A stretch of DNA of 64,000 bases. Origin: Marinobacter salinisoli. Its GTDB lineage: Bacteria > Pseudomonadota > Gammaproteobacteria > Pseudomonadales > Oleiphilaceae. How positions within the stretch are numbered: the stretch's first letter is position 1; each line of letters begins with the position of its first letter. This document shows positions 54,804-64,000 of the stretch, in pieces. The stretch covers positions 1,240,001-1,304,000 of the forward strand of contig NZ_CP071247.1 in assembly GCF_017301335.1 (NCBI RefSeq). The letters are read 5' to 3'. Made by a program: the position numbers and the translations under genes. The notes beneath the pieces were generated by a model, which had not been told where the DNA came from, did not search any database, and worked only from the letters and a program-made list of their open reading frames with translations.

Positions 54804-55457
54804 TTACTGCGCTTTGGAGAGTTCCAGTGGCAGTGTGCGGGGCTCGCCGGTGACTTGCTCCAGGCGGGTGATATCGGTCTCAAAGTCCGCGCGCACCAGA
54901 TCGATCTCTATGTTTTGCGAGCGGATTTCCGCTTCGAGCTCGTCGATCTTGCTTTCGAGACGGTTGATTTTGCCGAGCATGGCGTCCGGAATTTCACGGC
55001 CGGCACGTTCCAGGTCAGCGGCGCGCCCCTGTTCGTTTTCCAGCTGGCTTGCCAGAACCGAAATGTTGCCGCGTTTGATCTGGATCAGGCCCTCAAGCTG
55101 TCGTACTTTTCGGTGCATGGCCTCGACCGCCTGATCAGGATGGCTGTACCGGCGCAGCAGTTGCCGATCTTTTTCACGCTGGATGGCCAGCTCTTTTTGG
55201 CGTTGCGCTTCGGCCTCACGGGCGGCAATTTCTTCTGCGGTGGGGGCGGGTGCGACGGTTTCAACCACACGCCCGCTGCTGCCAAGGATTTCGTAGCCCC
55301 GCTTGGTGGCTGCTTGTGGGATGGTGTTACTGATGACGATTTGACCGTTGTCATCAGTGTAGCGATACATTCGAGCCTCGGCTGTCGTGGCAAGACCCAT
55401 AGTGAACGCGAGTGCGACAATGGCTGACTTGCCCAGTGGGCGGGAATGATGGGGCAT
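54804..55457 (-). CDS. DUF4124 domain protein with coiled coil
   Basis: A 217-residue exported protein. A signal peptide (about 1-28, ending TAEA) is followed by the DUF4124 core RMYRYTDDNGQIVISNTIP (29-47) and then a long coiled coil (about 75-200) rich in Glu, Gln, Arg and Leu. It probably sits in the periplasm. Its ATG begins 2 bp after the pyrE stop, so the two form an operon; the functional link is not evident. The transcript ends in the terminator at 54735. Confidence 0.85.
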   Translation of the reverse strand: MPHHSRPLGKSAIVALAFTMGLATTAEARMYRYTDDNGQIVISNTIPQAATKRGYEILGSSGRVVETVAPAPTAEEIAAREAEAQRQKELAIQREKDRQLLRRYSHPDQAVEAMHRKVRQLEGLIQIKRGNISVLASQLENEQGRAADLERAGREIPDAMLGKINRLESKIDELEAEIRSQNIEIDLVRADFETDITRLEQVTGEPRTLPLELSKAQ

Positions 55458-55459
55458 GC

Positions 55460-56098
55460 TCAGACTCCGTAACGAACCCGATACTTGGCGACGTTGTCGG
55501 CGTGTCCTGCAAATTCCGGCTTGGCCCGGAGGTAGTCCAGAATCTGTTCCAATCGTATGATGCTAACGACCGGGATGCCGAACTGTTGCTCTACTTCCTG
55601 GATGGCAGACAGTTCTCCATTGCCTTTTTCCTGCCGATCCAGGGCAATCAGTACGCCTGCCGGTTCAGCGCCGGCCTGCTGAATCAGATCAATGGACTCC
55701 CGGATGGCGGTGCCAGCGGTGATGACATCATCCACAATCAGAACCTTGCCTTTTAATGGGGCGCCGACGATATTTCCGCCCTCTCCATGATCTTTCTTTT
55801 CCTTGCGGTTAAAGGCAAAGGGTTTGTTGTTACCGTCTGTTGCAAGGGCCATGGCGGTCACGGTTGCCAGCGGAATGCCCTTATAGGCGGGTCCGAAAAT
55901 AATGTCATAATTCAACTGACTGCGTTCTATTGCAGCGGCATAGGCCTTGCTTAGTTGAAGAAGATCGTCGCCGGTGTTGAACAGGCCAGCGTTAAAGAAG
56001 TAGGGGCTGGTGCGTCCGGATTTGAGAGTGAAGTCCCCGAAACGGAGCACGTTCCGACGGATGGCAAACTCGATGAAAGTCTTCTGATAGTCATGCAT
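55460..56098 (-). CDS. pyrE: Orotate phosphoribosyltransferase
   Basis: A 212-residue enzyme of pyrimidine synthesis that joins orotate and PRPP to orotidine 5'-phosphate. The PRPP-binding signature is [13 protein letters not shown] (about 118-130). [18 protein letters not shown] and the flexible loop [17 protein letters not shown] are also conserved. Its start is 81 bp from the divergent crc gene, an arrangement well known in Pseudomonas. No attenuator or tandem repeat was seen in the leader. Confidence 0.96.
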   Translation of the reverse strand: MHDYQKTFIEFAIRRNVLRFGDFTLKSGRTSPYFFNAGLFNTGDDLLQLSKAYAAAIERSQLNYDIIFGPAYKGIPLATVTAMALATDGNNKPFAFNRKEKKDHGEGGNIVGAPLKGKVLIVDDVITAGTAIRESIDLIQQAGAEPAGVLIALDRQEKGNGELSAIQEVEQQFGIPVVSIIRLEQILDYLRAKPEFAGHADNVAKYRVRYGV

Positions 56099-56179
56099 GG
56101 CAAGGGTTCTGGCGGGGTTGTATCTTTAATTCAGACGTAAAAACGGTATCATACACACAAACCTAATCAGGGAACACGT

Positions 56180-56986
56180 ATGCGGGTAGTATCTATTAGT
56201 GTGAACGGTCTTGCCCGGGCCGTCGATCAGGGTTTTTTTGCATGGCTGGCCGGCCAGGATGCTGATGTGGTTTGTGTTCAGGATCACCGCATGCGGGCGT
56301 ATGAAATTGAAGATCTGGGGCTGATCCCGGAAGGGTACGAGGCCTATTTCATCGACGGCGAGAAAAACGAACACGGTGGTGTCGGTATCTACACCCGCCA
56401 TTTCCCCAAGGCCATCATGTACGGCTACGGCAACGAACTGGCCGACCGTGAAGGGCGTTTTATTCAGGCGGACTTCGACAAGGTATCGGTGGCCTGTGTG
56501 CTGGCGCCGTGTGCCCTCGGCCGGGAAGATGAGCCAATGGGTGAGGACGACCTGACCGAACTCGACCACAAGGATGAATTTCTGGATGGCTTCGGTTTGC
56601 ACCTGCAGAAAACGCTTCGCAAGCGGCGCCAGTTTATTTTCTGCGCCAATCTCCAGACTGCACACCACGTCACCGACGCCAGTCCGCTGTATCACAAGCG
56701 TGACTTTTCCGGTTTTCTGGCCCACGAACGGGCATGGCTGGATCGCCTGATTGACGAGTTGGGTTGTGTGGATGCCTTCCGTGAAATCAACAAGCAGAGT
56801 GGCCAGTACACCTGGTGGCCGGAACAGTCCGAAGGCGCGCGCCGCAATGCGGGGATCCGGGTGGACTACCAGTTGCTGACGCCGGGAATCCGCAAGAACA
56901 TCCTGGACGGCTGGATTGATGACTCAACCCGGTTCTCGGATCACGCTCCTGTGATCATGGAATACGACATCGATATTGGTTTCTGA
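56180..56986 (+). CDS. crc: Crc-like catabolite repression control protein
   Basis: A 268-residue protein of the exonuclease III / endonuclease-phosphatase fold, divergent from pyrE as crc is in Pseudomonas. In true nucleases the metal and catalytic residues are Asn in xVNG, Glu in LQET, Asp-x-Asn in GDFN, and Asp-His in SDHAP. Here SVNG and FSDHAP are kept, but VCVQDHR replaces the LQET glutamate by Asp, and the GDFN position reads FCANLQ. That fits Crc, which has no nuclease activity and instead stabilises Hfq on A-rich mRNA sites. Hfq itself is not in the window. A candidate target motif is at 27481. Confidence 0.85.
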   Translation: MRVVSISVNGLARAVDQGFFAWLAGQDADVVCVQDHRMRAYEIEDLGLIPEGYEAYFIDGEKNEHGGVGIYTRHFPKAIMYGYGNELADREGRFIQADFDKVSVACVLAPCALGREDEPMGEDDLTELDHKDEFLDGFGLHLQKTLRKRRQFIFCANLQTAHHVTDASPLYHKRDFSGFLAHERAWLDRLIDELGCVDAFREINKQSGQYTWWPEQSEGARRNAGIRVDYQLLTPGIRKNILDGWIDDSTRFSDHAPVIMEYDIDIGF

Positions 56987-57025
56987 GTGGCCGGGCTGCC
57001 GGATTGGCAGCCCGTACCTCGTCTC

Positions 57026-57742
57026 TTAGCCCGCCAGGGCTGCCTTTTGAATCTCGAAGATCTCGTCAATGCCTTGTCTGGCAAGAATCAGCATCTGGTC
57101 CAGTTCTTCCTGGGCAAAAGGTGCCCCCTCTGCTGTGCCCTGGATTTCGATAAAGCCGCCCTGATCCGTCATGATGACGTTCATGTCAGTTTCGGCCTCA
57201 GAATCTTCCGGGTAGTCCAGATCGACTACTGGCGTACCTTTGTAAACCCCGACCGACAGCGCCGCGATCATCTGCTTCAGTGGTGACTTGGTCAGCCGCT
57301 TTTCCGCGACCAGGTAGTTCAGTGCGTCCACCAGTGCCACGCAGCCGCCGGTGATGGCCGCAGTGCGGGTGCCACCATCGGCCTGAATGACATCACAGTC
57401 GACGGTGATGGTGTGCTCGCCCAGTGCGCTCAGGTCCACTGCGGCCCGCAGGGAGCGGCCAATCAAACGCTGGATTTCCACGGTGCGTCCGCCCTGTTTG
57501 CCGCGCGCCGCTTCACGGCCCATGCGGCTGCCGGTGGAGCGGGGGAGCATGCCGTATTCAGCGGTGATCCAGCCCTTGCCTTCACCACGCAGGAAAGGCG
57601 GAACCTTGTTTTCGACAGAGGCGGTGCAGATCACTTTGGTATCACCGAACTCAACCAGAACTGAGCCCTCCGCATGGCGGGTGTAGTTCCGGGTAATACG
57701 CACGTTTCTGGGCTGTTCGGGTGTTCTGCCACTTGGTCGCAT
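57026..57742 (-). CDS. rph: Ribonuclease PH
   Basis: A 238-residue phosphorolytic 3'-5' exoribonuclease that trims tRNA 3' ends. PNPase/RNase PH fold with conserved RPSGR at the N terminus, [46 protein letters not shown] and [17 protein letters not shown]. Nothing is truncated; E. coli K-12's frameshift is not seen here. ATG 57742 starts the conserved block; upstream codons stay open but are not conserved. It is convergent with crc and divergent from yicC. Confidence 0.96.
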   Translation of the reverse strand: MRPSGRTPEQPRNVRITRNYTRHAEGSVLVEFGDTKVICTASVENKVPPFLRGEGKGWITAEYGMLPRSTGSRMGREAARGKQGGRTVEIQRLIGRSLRAAVDLSALGEHTITVDCDVIQADGGTRTAAITGGCVALVDALNYLVAEKRLTKSPLKQMIAALSVGVYKGTPVVDLDYPEDSEAETDMNVIMTDQGGFIEIQGTAEGAPFAQEELDQMLILARQGIDEIFEIQKAALAG

Positions 57743-57911
57743 AGTTAGTCCTGAAGAGTTTTGAGAATCGGCCCTGACGAGCCGACGAAGTGAATTAAGC
57801 AAGAGCGGGAGTATAACACGCTGTGGTTTTGCCGCAGGGTTGCAGTCCGTTCGCAGAACGCATTCAGCGCCTGCTAAACTTTTGTTTTCGTCGAACAGAA
57901 TTGGAGAGTCC

Positions 57912-58778
57912 ATGATCAGAAGCATGACCGCCTTTGCCCGCAGCGAGACACACGGAGAGTGGGGAACGCTCACGTGCGAGATCCGGACGGTGAACCACCG
58001 TTACCTCGAACCTTCTTTTCGATTGCCTGAGGTGTTACGGGAACTGGAAAACCCGTTTCGGGAGGCTCTGCGCAAGCACCTGAAGCGAGGCAAGGTGGAT
58101 GTATCCATGCGGCTTCAGTCTGCCGAGAAAACCTCTGATGAGTTCGAGGTGGATGAAGATCTGGTCCGCGCGGTGGGCGCGGCGGCGGCACGAGTCAGTC
58201 GCCTTCTGGACAACGCCGCAGCCATCGACACGCTGGATGTTCTGCGCTGGCCCGGGGTGCTGTCGGTACCTGAGCAGGATTTCAGCGAGGCCAGGGCGGC
58301 CGCGATGGGCCTGTTCGATGAAGTCCTTACCGAGTTGGCCACGTCCCGTGCGCGGGAAGGCGAGCGCTTGCGGCCATTGTTCAGCGAGCGGCTTGCGACG
58401 ATCACGCAGTTGGTTGCCGACGTTCGGGCCCTGATGCCCGAATTGCTCAAATCGCAGGAGCAGACAATCAAAGAGCGGTTTGAAAAGGCGCAAGTGGAGC
58501 TGGAGCCGGAGCGCGTTGCCCAGGAAATGGTGATGCTGGCGCAGAAGTGTGACGTTGCCGAAGAGTTGGATCGCCTCGATGCCCATGTCAGCGAGGTGGC
58601 GGAAACTCTCAGCAGTGGTGCTGCGATCGGGCGGCGGTTGGATTTTCTGATGCAGGAGCTGAATCGGGAAGCCAATACCCTGAGCAGCAAGAGTATCGAT
58701 GCGCGGGTCACCCGCGCCGCGGTCGATCTGAAAGTGCTGATCGAGCAGATGCGTGAGCAGGTGCAGAATCTGGAGTGA
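57912..58778 (+). CDS. yicC: YicC family endoribonuclease
   Basis: A 288-residue homo-oligomeric RNase that in E. coli cleaves RyhB and other RNAs. The N-terminal domain begins [17 protein letters not shown] with [19 protein letters not shown]; the C-terminal block (about 225-285) [49 protein letters not shown] is the DUF1732 signature, here named by position. ATG 57912 follows TTGGAGAG. In Pseudomonas it also lies between rph and gmk. Confidence 0.94.
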   Translation: MIRSMTAFARSETHGEWGTLTCEIRTVNHRYLEPSFRLPEVLRELENPFREALRKHLKRGKVDVSMRLQSAEKTSDEFEVDEDLVRAVGAAAARVSRLLDNAAAIDTLDVLRWPGVLSVPEQDFSEARAAAMGLFDEVLTELATSRAREGERLRPLFSERLATITQLVADVRALMPELLKSQEQTIKERFEKAQVELEPERVAQEMVMLAQKCDVAEELDRLDAHVSEVAETLSSGAAIGRRLDFLMQELNREANTLSSKSIDARVTRAAVDLKVLIEQMREQVQNLE

Positions 58779-58802
58779 GGTGCGCTTCGGTCAGCTTATC
58801 CG

Positions 58803-59515
<713 letters not shown>

Positions 59516-59605
59516 AAACAGTGCCAGCCTTGCTGTATACAAAGTGAACCGGGGAAAGTACACTACGCGGTCTTCTGATTTGGTCTGTTAATTTTCGGGG
59601 ATAAT

Positions 59606-59818
59606 ATGGCACGAGTAACTGTTGAAGATTGCCTGGAACACGTTGATAACCGCTTCGAGTTGGTGATGCTGGCTACCAAGCGTTCTCGTCAGATTGCCAC
59701 CAAAGGTGCCGAGCCGATGGTGCAGGAAGAAAACGACAAGCCGACCGTGCTCGCTCTGCGTGAAATTGCCGAGGGTAAGGTCAGCCGGACCATCCTGGAC
59801 GAAACCGACGACGAATAA
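59606..59818 (+). CDS. rpoZ: RNA polymerase omega subunit
   Basis: A 70-residue subunit that helps assemble beta-prime and carries part of the ppGpp site in RNA polymerase. [30 protein letters not shown] is the conserved N-terminal block; [11 protein letters not shown] follows. Length is shorter than E. coli's 91 but typical. The next gene, spoT, is on the same strand 167 bp away, but two RNA structures, including a terminator, lie between them. Confidence 0.97.
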   Translation: MARVTVEDCLEHVDNRFELVMLATKRSRQIATKGAEPMVQEENDKPTVLALREIAEGKVSRTILDETDDE

Positions 59819-59853
59819 GTTTGAGCAGGTAGAATTACCTACCTGGCTCAAAC
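59819..59853 (+). repeat. Long hairpin directly after rpoZ
   Basis: Arms GTTTGAGC-AGGTAG and CTACCT-(G)-GCTCAAAC form a 14-bp stem with a single bulged G, beginning at the base after the rpoZ stop. No T-run follows. It looks like an mRNA 3'-end stabiliser or processing site rather than a terminator. Confidence 0.75.
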
Positions 59854-59924
59854 GACATTGATCTTCTGCCCCGCGTTTTAATAGTGTATCTATAACGCAT
59901 AGATTGTAGGCAGGATCAGGAAGC

Positions 59925-59953
59925 AACCCGGATGCGTGCATTCGGGTTTTTTT
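59925..59953 (+). terminator. Intrinsic terminator between rpoZ and spoT
   Basis: AACCCG-g-ATG-CGTG-CAT-t-CGGGTT is followed by further T to 59953. It lies 33 bp before the spoT GTG, so it should end rpoZ or a short RNA and reduce read-through into spoT. Confidence 0.85.
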
Positions 59954-59985
59954 GTCCCTGATCATCAAGAGAGAGTGGAGGCGCG

Positions 59986-62130
59986 GTGTCGGCAGAGGCT
60001 ACTGTAGAGGGTCTGACGAAAGAGCTCAGCTCCTACCTGGATATCAGTCGCATCAATCAGGTGCGCCGTGCTTACTATTATGCCGAGCAGGCCCACGAAG
60101 GGCAGATGCGCAAAAGCGGTGATCGGTATATTACCCATCCGCTCGCCGTTGCCGGCATCCTCGCGGGGCTGCGGCTCGACCACCAGACACTCATGGCAGC
60201 GATGCTGCATGACGTCATTGAAGATACCGGTATCCCCAAAGACGCCCTTTCCGAGCAGTTTGGTGAAGATGTTGCGGAGCTGGTGGATGGCGTCAGTAAG
60301 CTGACCCAGATTGAGTTTCGCACCCGGGCCGAGGCCCAGGCAGAGAATTTCCAGAAGATGACGCTGGCGATGGCCCGGGATATCCGGGTCATACTGGTCA
60401 AGCTGGCGGACCGCCTGCACAACATGCGAACCCTGGGCCCCATGCCCTATGAGAAGCGCCAGCGGATCGCGACGGAAACCCTCGATATCTATGCCCCCAT
60501 CGCCAACCGGCTGGGTATGCACTCCATTTGCACCGAACTGGAAGATCTGGGCTTTGCCTCCCTGTACCCGATGCGCGCGAAGTACATTTCGCAGGCGGTG
60601 CAAAAACTGCGGGGCAGCCATCGGGAAATTATCGATGACATTCGAGGCAAACTGGAAGAGAAGCTCCGGGAGCGCGGCCTGCCCGGGCGTATCATGGGGC
60701 GCGAGAAGCATCTGAACAGCATCTACAACAAGATGAAGTTCAAGCAGAAGTCCTTCCACGAAATCATGGATGTGTACGCGTTCCGCATCATTACCGACAC
60801 CGAAGACGACTGCTATCGGATTCTTGGCGCAGTGCACAGCCTGTATAAGCCGCTGCCGGGACGGTTCAAAGATTACATTGCCATGCCCAAGGCCAATGGC
60901 TATCAGTCTCTGCACACCACACTTTTCGGCATGCACGTGCATATCGAAATCCAGATCCGCACCGAAGAAATGGAGCACATCGCCAACAACGGTATTGCGG
61001 CGCACTGGATGTACAAGGACCAAGGCAGCAGTGTGACCAGTGTGAATCAGGCCCGGGTGGACCGCTGGGTCAAAGGCCTGATGGAAATGCGCGAGCGTGC
61101 CGAGGACTCGCAAGAATTTATCGAGCACGTGAAGGTGGATCTGTTCCCGGATGAGATTTACGTGTTCACGCCCAAGGGCAAGATCATGGAGTTGCCCAGC
61201 GGGTCGACACCGGTCGATTTCGCTTACGCGATTCACACCGATATCGGCAACGCTGCCGTGGCCTGCCGGGTCAACCGAAATCTCGGCTCGCTGAGTCAGC
61301 CGCTGGAAAGCGGCCAGACCGTCGAGGTCATTACCGCGCCGGGCGCCAAGCCCAACCCTGCCTGGCTCGGCTTCGTGGTGACCGGCAAGGCCCGTAGCAG
61401 CATCCGTCACACCCTCAAGAGCCAGAAACGGACCGAGTCTCTGGAGCTGGGCAAGACCCTGTTGAAAAAATCCCTCAAGGGCTTTGGTGCGACTCTTTCC
61501 GATATCAATGATGCCCAGATCCAGAGCGTTGTCAGTCACAACCAGGTCAACAGTTTTGACGATCTGGTCAGTGAAATCGGGCTGGGTAATCGCATGGCGT
61601 ATCTGGTGGCCCGGCAGCTGCTGTCTGGCGGTGAGGAGACCGGCCAGGCGGCCCTGACCAAGGAGACCGGGCGCGGCGGCGAACAGAGCCCGGTTACCAT
61701 TCGGGGCGTCGAGGGGCTTCTGGTGCGCTGTGCCACCTGTTGCAAGCCGATCCCCGGTGACCCGGTGGTGGGCGTGATGGATTCCGGCAAGGGGATGGTG
61801 ATTCATTCCGATACCTGTGCCCGGTTGCCCGCAGATGACGAAGGGCGCGCGCGCCTGACGCACCTGAACTGGGCAAAAGACATTACCGACGAGTTCTCCG
61901 TCGACCTGAAGGTGGAACTGGTGCGCAAACGGGGTGTCATTGCCGAGGTGGCGAACGCCGTAGCCATTGCCGATGGCAATATCGAGCGCATCAATGTCGA
62001 GGAACAGAACGCCAAGTTCAGTGTTGTCAGCCTCGTGCTGCACGTTCAGGGGCGGCGGCATCTGGCCAGGGTAATGCGGCGGATTCGGAATATCCGTGCC
62101 GTTACCCACATCAGCCGGGTTCGTCACTGA
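59986..62130 (+). CDS. spoT: Bifunctional (p)ppGpp synthetase/hydrolase SpoT
   Basis: A 714-residue RelA/SpoT homologue. Hydrolase HD domain (about 25-190) with the HD pair in MLHDVIEDTGIP. Synthetase domain (about 230-350) with FKDYIAMPKANGYQSLHTT. TGS domain (about 385-450, IYVFTPKGKIMELPSGSTPVDFAYAIH), then helical, zinc-finger-like (CATCCKPIPGDPVVGV) and C-terminal ACT (about 640-712) regulatory domains. All parts look intact. Start GTG 59986 follows GTGGAGGCGCG. It has to be transcribed past the terminator at 59925 or from a promoter in 59854-59924. Confidence 0.95.
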   Translation: MSAEATVEGLTKELSSYLDISRINQVRRAYYYAEQAHEGQMRKSGDRYITHPLAVAGILAGLRLDHQTLMAAMLHDVIEDTGIPKDALSEQFGEDVAELVDGVSKLTQIEFRTRAEAQAENFQKMTLAMARDIRVILVKLADRLHNMRTLGPMPYEKRQRIATETLDIYAPIANRLGMHSICTELEDLGFASLYPMRAKYISQAVQKLRGSHREIIDDIRGKLEEKLRERGLPGRIMGREKHLNSIYNKMKFKQKSFHEIMDVYAFRIITDTEDDCYRILGAVHSLYKPLPGRFKDYIAMPKANGYQSLHTTLFGMHVHIEIQIRTEEMEHIANNGIAAHWMYKDQGSSVTSVNQARVDRWVKGLMEMRERAEDSQEFIEHVKVDLFPDEIYVFTPKGKIMELPSGSTPVDFAYAIHTDIGNAAVACRVNRNLGSLSQPLESGQTVEVITAPGAKPNPAWLGFVVTGKARSSIRHTLKSQKRTESLELGKTLLKKSLKGFGATLSDINDAQIQSVVSHNQVNSFDDLVSEIGLGNRMAYLVARQLLSGGEETGQAALTKETGRGGEQSPVTIRGVEGLLVRCATCCKPIPGDPVVGVMDSGKGMVIHSDTCARLPADDEGRARLTHLNWAKDITDEFSVDLKVELVRKRGVIAEVANAVAIADGNIERINVEEQNAKFSVVSLVLHVQGRRHLARVMRRIRNIRAVTHISRVRH

Positions 62131-62208
62131 GGATGACAGGGCGCCCGGTTGACACTGGCCGGGTTCTGAGGGGAGTATGGTCGTTTTGAAGAGAGGAAGT
62201 TTTTAACA

Positions 62209-62595
62209 ATGACCAATAAGTCCATTATCCAGACAGAACAAGCGCCACAGGCCATCGGCCCTTATTCCCAGGCCGTCAAAGCCGGGGATACTGTTTACCT
62301 GTCCGGACAGATTCCGCTTGTGCCAGAAACCATGGAACTGGTATCGGGCGATTTTGCGGCCAACACCCGCCAGGTTTTCGAAAACTTGAAAGCCGTGTGT
62401 GAGGCAGCCGGTGGCGGCCTGAAGGACATCGTGAAGCTGAACATCTACATGACTGACCTGGCCAACTTCGCCACGGTCAACGAAATCATGGCCACCTATT
62501 TCAAGGAACCATATCCTGCCCGCGCTGCGGTTGGTGTGGCTGCGCTGCCCAAGGGCGTTCCTATTGAAATGGAAGCAGTGATGGTGCTGAGTTAA
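62209..62595 (+). CDS. ridA: RidA reactive intermediate deaminase
   Basis: A 128-residue trimer that hydrolyses reactive enamines and imines produced by PLP enzymes. [24 protein letters not shown] and the C-terminal [23 protein letters not shown] carry the conserved Arg and Glu. It follows spoT, as in E. coli and Pseudomonas neighbourhoods. AGAGAGGAAG precedes the ATG. Ended by the hairpin at 62615. Confidence 0.95.
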   Translation: MTNKSIIQTEQAPQAIGPYSQAVKAGDTVYLSGQIPLVPETMELVSGDFAANTRQVFENLKAVCEAAGGGLKDIVKLNIYMTDLANFATVNEIMATYFKEPYPARAAVGVAALPKGVPIEMEAVMVLS

Positions 62596-62614
62596 CGCGA
62601 ATCAGTGAACCATG

Positions 62615-62643
62615 AAAAAGGGCGGTTCAAACCGCCCTTTTTT
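62615..62643. terminator. Bidirectional terminator between ridA and the epimerase-like gene
   Basis: GGGCGG-TTCAAA-CCGCCC (62620-62637) is followed by six T and preceded by five A. It stops both converging transcripts. Confidence 0.92.
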
Positions 62644-62658
62644 GTTGTCGACTGTCCG

Positions 62659-63534
62659 TCAGTCTCCAATCATCTCGCGGTAACCTTCCCTGAAATCCGG
62701 GTATTCAAAGCGAAAACCAGAGTCGAGCAATCGCTGATTCCGGCACCGTTTGCTGCCTGCTCTTCCGCCTGTTCGTGCGTCCTCGACCGGCTCGGCGCAG
62801 GGCGTCTGCTCCCGAACCCAGGCGACTACCTTATCCAGTCTCGCCGGTTCGCTGTCGCTGGCCAGGTAAAGCTCTTCCAGTGGGCGGCCTGCCAGGGCGA
62901 GCCCGACCACATGCTCAACGGCCCGTGCCGCGTCATCCTCATGGATCCGGTTGCTGAATGGCGCCGGTTTGCCCGGGTTCATCCGTCCTTCGATCACCTC
63001 TTCCAGAAAACGGCGCCGTGACGGTCCGTAGATGCCACTGAAACGCACTACGGTAGCCGGGTGGCCGCTGTTGATGGCCGCCTGCTCGCCATGCAGGATT
63101 TGCTGGCCGCTGAATCGAGCTGGCTCGGCGGGGCTGGTTTCGTCCACCCAGCTGTCATCGTCCTGCGAGTACACACTGGTGCTGCTGATGAAAACTAACC
63201 GGGTCAGAGAGTGCGGGGGGATGTGCGCCAGCAGGTTGCTCAGGCCGGTGACGTAAGCACTCCGGTAGCCTTGCTCGTCGTAGCTGGCGGGGGTCAGGCA
63301 GTAAATGACGATGTCCAGGTTGTCCGGCAGTGCGTTGGTGAGAGTATCCGGCTCCGTCAGGTCTGCCCCGATGCCGGTGACGCCAGCGGGTACCTGATCC
63401 GGGTTGCGCCGCAGACCAAACACCGTGGCCTGAGCAGAAAGGCGCTGCGCGATCGCGCCGCCGAGTTTGCCGCAGCCGGCGACCAGAATCCGGGGTGGGT
63501 GAGAGGGTTCGCACGTTGCCATAGACTTTATCAA
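62659..63534 (-). CDS. NAD-dependent epimerase/dehydratase-like protein (YeeZ type)
   Basis: A 291-residue extended-SDR protein. Rossmann loop LVAGCGKLGGAIAQRL (about 17-32); VIYCLTPASYDEQGYRSAYVTGLSNLL and FISSTSVYSQDDDSWVDE follow. The catalytic YxxxK of epimerases is not clearly present, as in YeeZ-like members, whose substrate is unknown. ATG 63534 or one four codons later can start it. It is divergent from oxyR with a 64-bp gap, so the two promoters overlap and OxyR may control it. Confidence 0.85.
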   Translation of the reverse strand: MIKSMATCEPSHPPRILVAGCGKLGGAIAQRLSAQATVFGLRRNPDQVPAGVTGIGADLTEPDTLTNALPDNLDIVIYCLTPASYDEQGYRSAYVTGLSNLLAHIPPHSLTRLVFISSTSVYSQDDDSWVDETSPAEPARFSGQQILHGEQAAINSGHPATVVRFSGIYGPSRRRFLEEVIEGRMNPGKPAPFSNRIHEDDAARAVEHVVGLALAGRPLEELYLASDSEPARLDKVVAWVREQTPCAEPVEDARTGGRAGSKRCRNQRLLDSGFRFEYPDFREGYREMIGD

Positions 63535-63598
63535 TCCTTATCCTGTGACTCATAAATAAGTGAAAGTTCGATTCGCCTAACCGTGACCGGAGTTCGTC

Positions 63599-64000
63599 AT
63601 GACTCTCACAGAGCTACGATACGTTGTAACCCTTGCCCGGGAAAAGCACTTTGGCCGCGCCGCCGAACGCTGCCATGTCAGCCAGCCCACGCTCAGTGTA
63701 GCGGTCAAGAAACTCGAAGAAGAGCTGGGTATTCCGCTGTTCGAACGAAGCAAGAGCAGCATCCGGGTCACCGAGACCGGACAGCGTATCATCGAACAGG
63801 CGCAGCGGGTGCTGGATCAGGTCGGGGTCATTAAGGACATGGCCCAGGACGGCAAGAATCAGCTCAACTCGCCCTTGAAAGTCGGGGCCATCTACACCAT
63901 CGGCCCATACCTGTTCCCCCATCTGCTGCCTGAGCTCCGGCGGGCGGCCCCGGAAATGCCCCTGTACATTGAAGAGAATTACACCGCGGACCTGCGCCAG
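63599..64000 (+). CDS. oxyR: Hydrogen-peroxide sensor OxyR, N-terminal part (cut by window end)
   Basis: The first 134 codons of a LysR-family activator; the frame is open to the window end. The winged helix (about 1-60) reads TELRYVVTLAREKHFGRAAERCHVSQPTLSVAVKKLEEELG in family form, and KVGAIYTIGPYLFPHLLPEL with MPLYIEENYTADLRQ is very close to Pseudomonas OxyR. The redox cysteines lie downstream and are not visible. In Pseudomonas oxyR is followed by recG. Divergent from the YeeZ-like gene. Confidence 0.9.
   Translation, partial: MTLTELRYVVTLAREKHFGRAAERCHVSQPTLSVAVKKLEEELGIPLFERSKSSIRVTETGQRIIEQAQRVLDQVGVIKDMAQDGKNQLNSPLKVGAIYTIGPYLFPHLLPELRRAAPEMPLYIEENYTADLRQ

Noticed and set aside
59965..62127. 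720-codon open frame opposite spoT
   Set aside because: Shadow of the spoT reading frame; the spoT protein is complete with all domains and conserved motifs.

Overview
The window is an ordinary, densely packed stretch of a gammaproteobacterial chromosome, most likely Marinobacter or a close relative. The evidence is protein similarity recalled from memory, a moderately high G+C look (not computed) and gene order shared with Pseudomonas: cyaA-lptM-lysA-dapF-DUF484-xerC, glnK-amtB next to ubiK-comM, metX-metW-DUF4426-rdgB-hemW, yggT-proC-yggS with divergent pilT-pilU, polA with a DUF2782 gene, pyrE-crc-rph-yicC-gmk-rpoZ-spoT-ridA, then oxyR. No rRNA, convincing tRNA, insertion sequence, prophage or CRISPR array was seen. 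The first gene (cyaA) and the last (oxyR) are cut by the window edges.

Layout. 1-6.7 kb: the diaminopimelate/lysine and chromosome-dimer-resolution operon, ending in a polar-type diguanylate cyclase. 6.8-16.6 kb: accessory signalling and envelope genes, namely a two-sensor-domain histidine kinase, a type Vd patatin autotransporter with a small partner gene, a GntR regulator, cardiolipin synthase coupled to an AraC regulator, and an unannotated tiny ORF with its own terminator. 16.7-25.9 kb: hydrolases and oxidoreductases, a CPA1 antiporter, tcdA, and a large acyl-CoA dehydrogenase. 26-28.6 kb: a regulatory island holding an ECF sigma/ChrR anti-sigma pair with a recognisable self-type promoter, and a second AraC regulator. 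28.6-36.7 kb: polyamine synthesis (speA, speE), nitrogen control (glnK-amtB behind a sigma-54 promoter), ubiK, comM, trmB. 36.7-48.1 kb: a tightly overlapping methionine/house-cleaning operon, a dynamin-like GTPase, yggT-proC-yggS, pilT-pilU. 48.2-64 kb: a FadL-family porin, polA, a phasin, and the pyrE/crc to spoT block.

Themes. Much of the content is regulatory: cAMP (CyaA), c-di-GMP (DgcP-like), (p)ppGpp (SpoT), PII/GlnK, an ECF sigma factor and a Crc-like post-transcriptional repressor. Several genes concern lipids: FadL-type porin, acyl-CoA dehydrogenase, thioesterase, phasin, patatin, cardiolipin synthase. This would suit a marine hydrocarbon or lipid user that stores carbon, which is an inference.

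The most interesting non-obvious signals are: the TGATCC-N18-TAAGTT promoter of the ECF gene; five consecutive AAN triplets beside the ribosome-binding site of an AraC gene, in a window that also encodes Crc; the tiny ORF beside three helically phased TGTCA repeats; and the strong hairpin plus intrinsic terminator that separates rpoZ from spoT.
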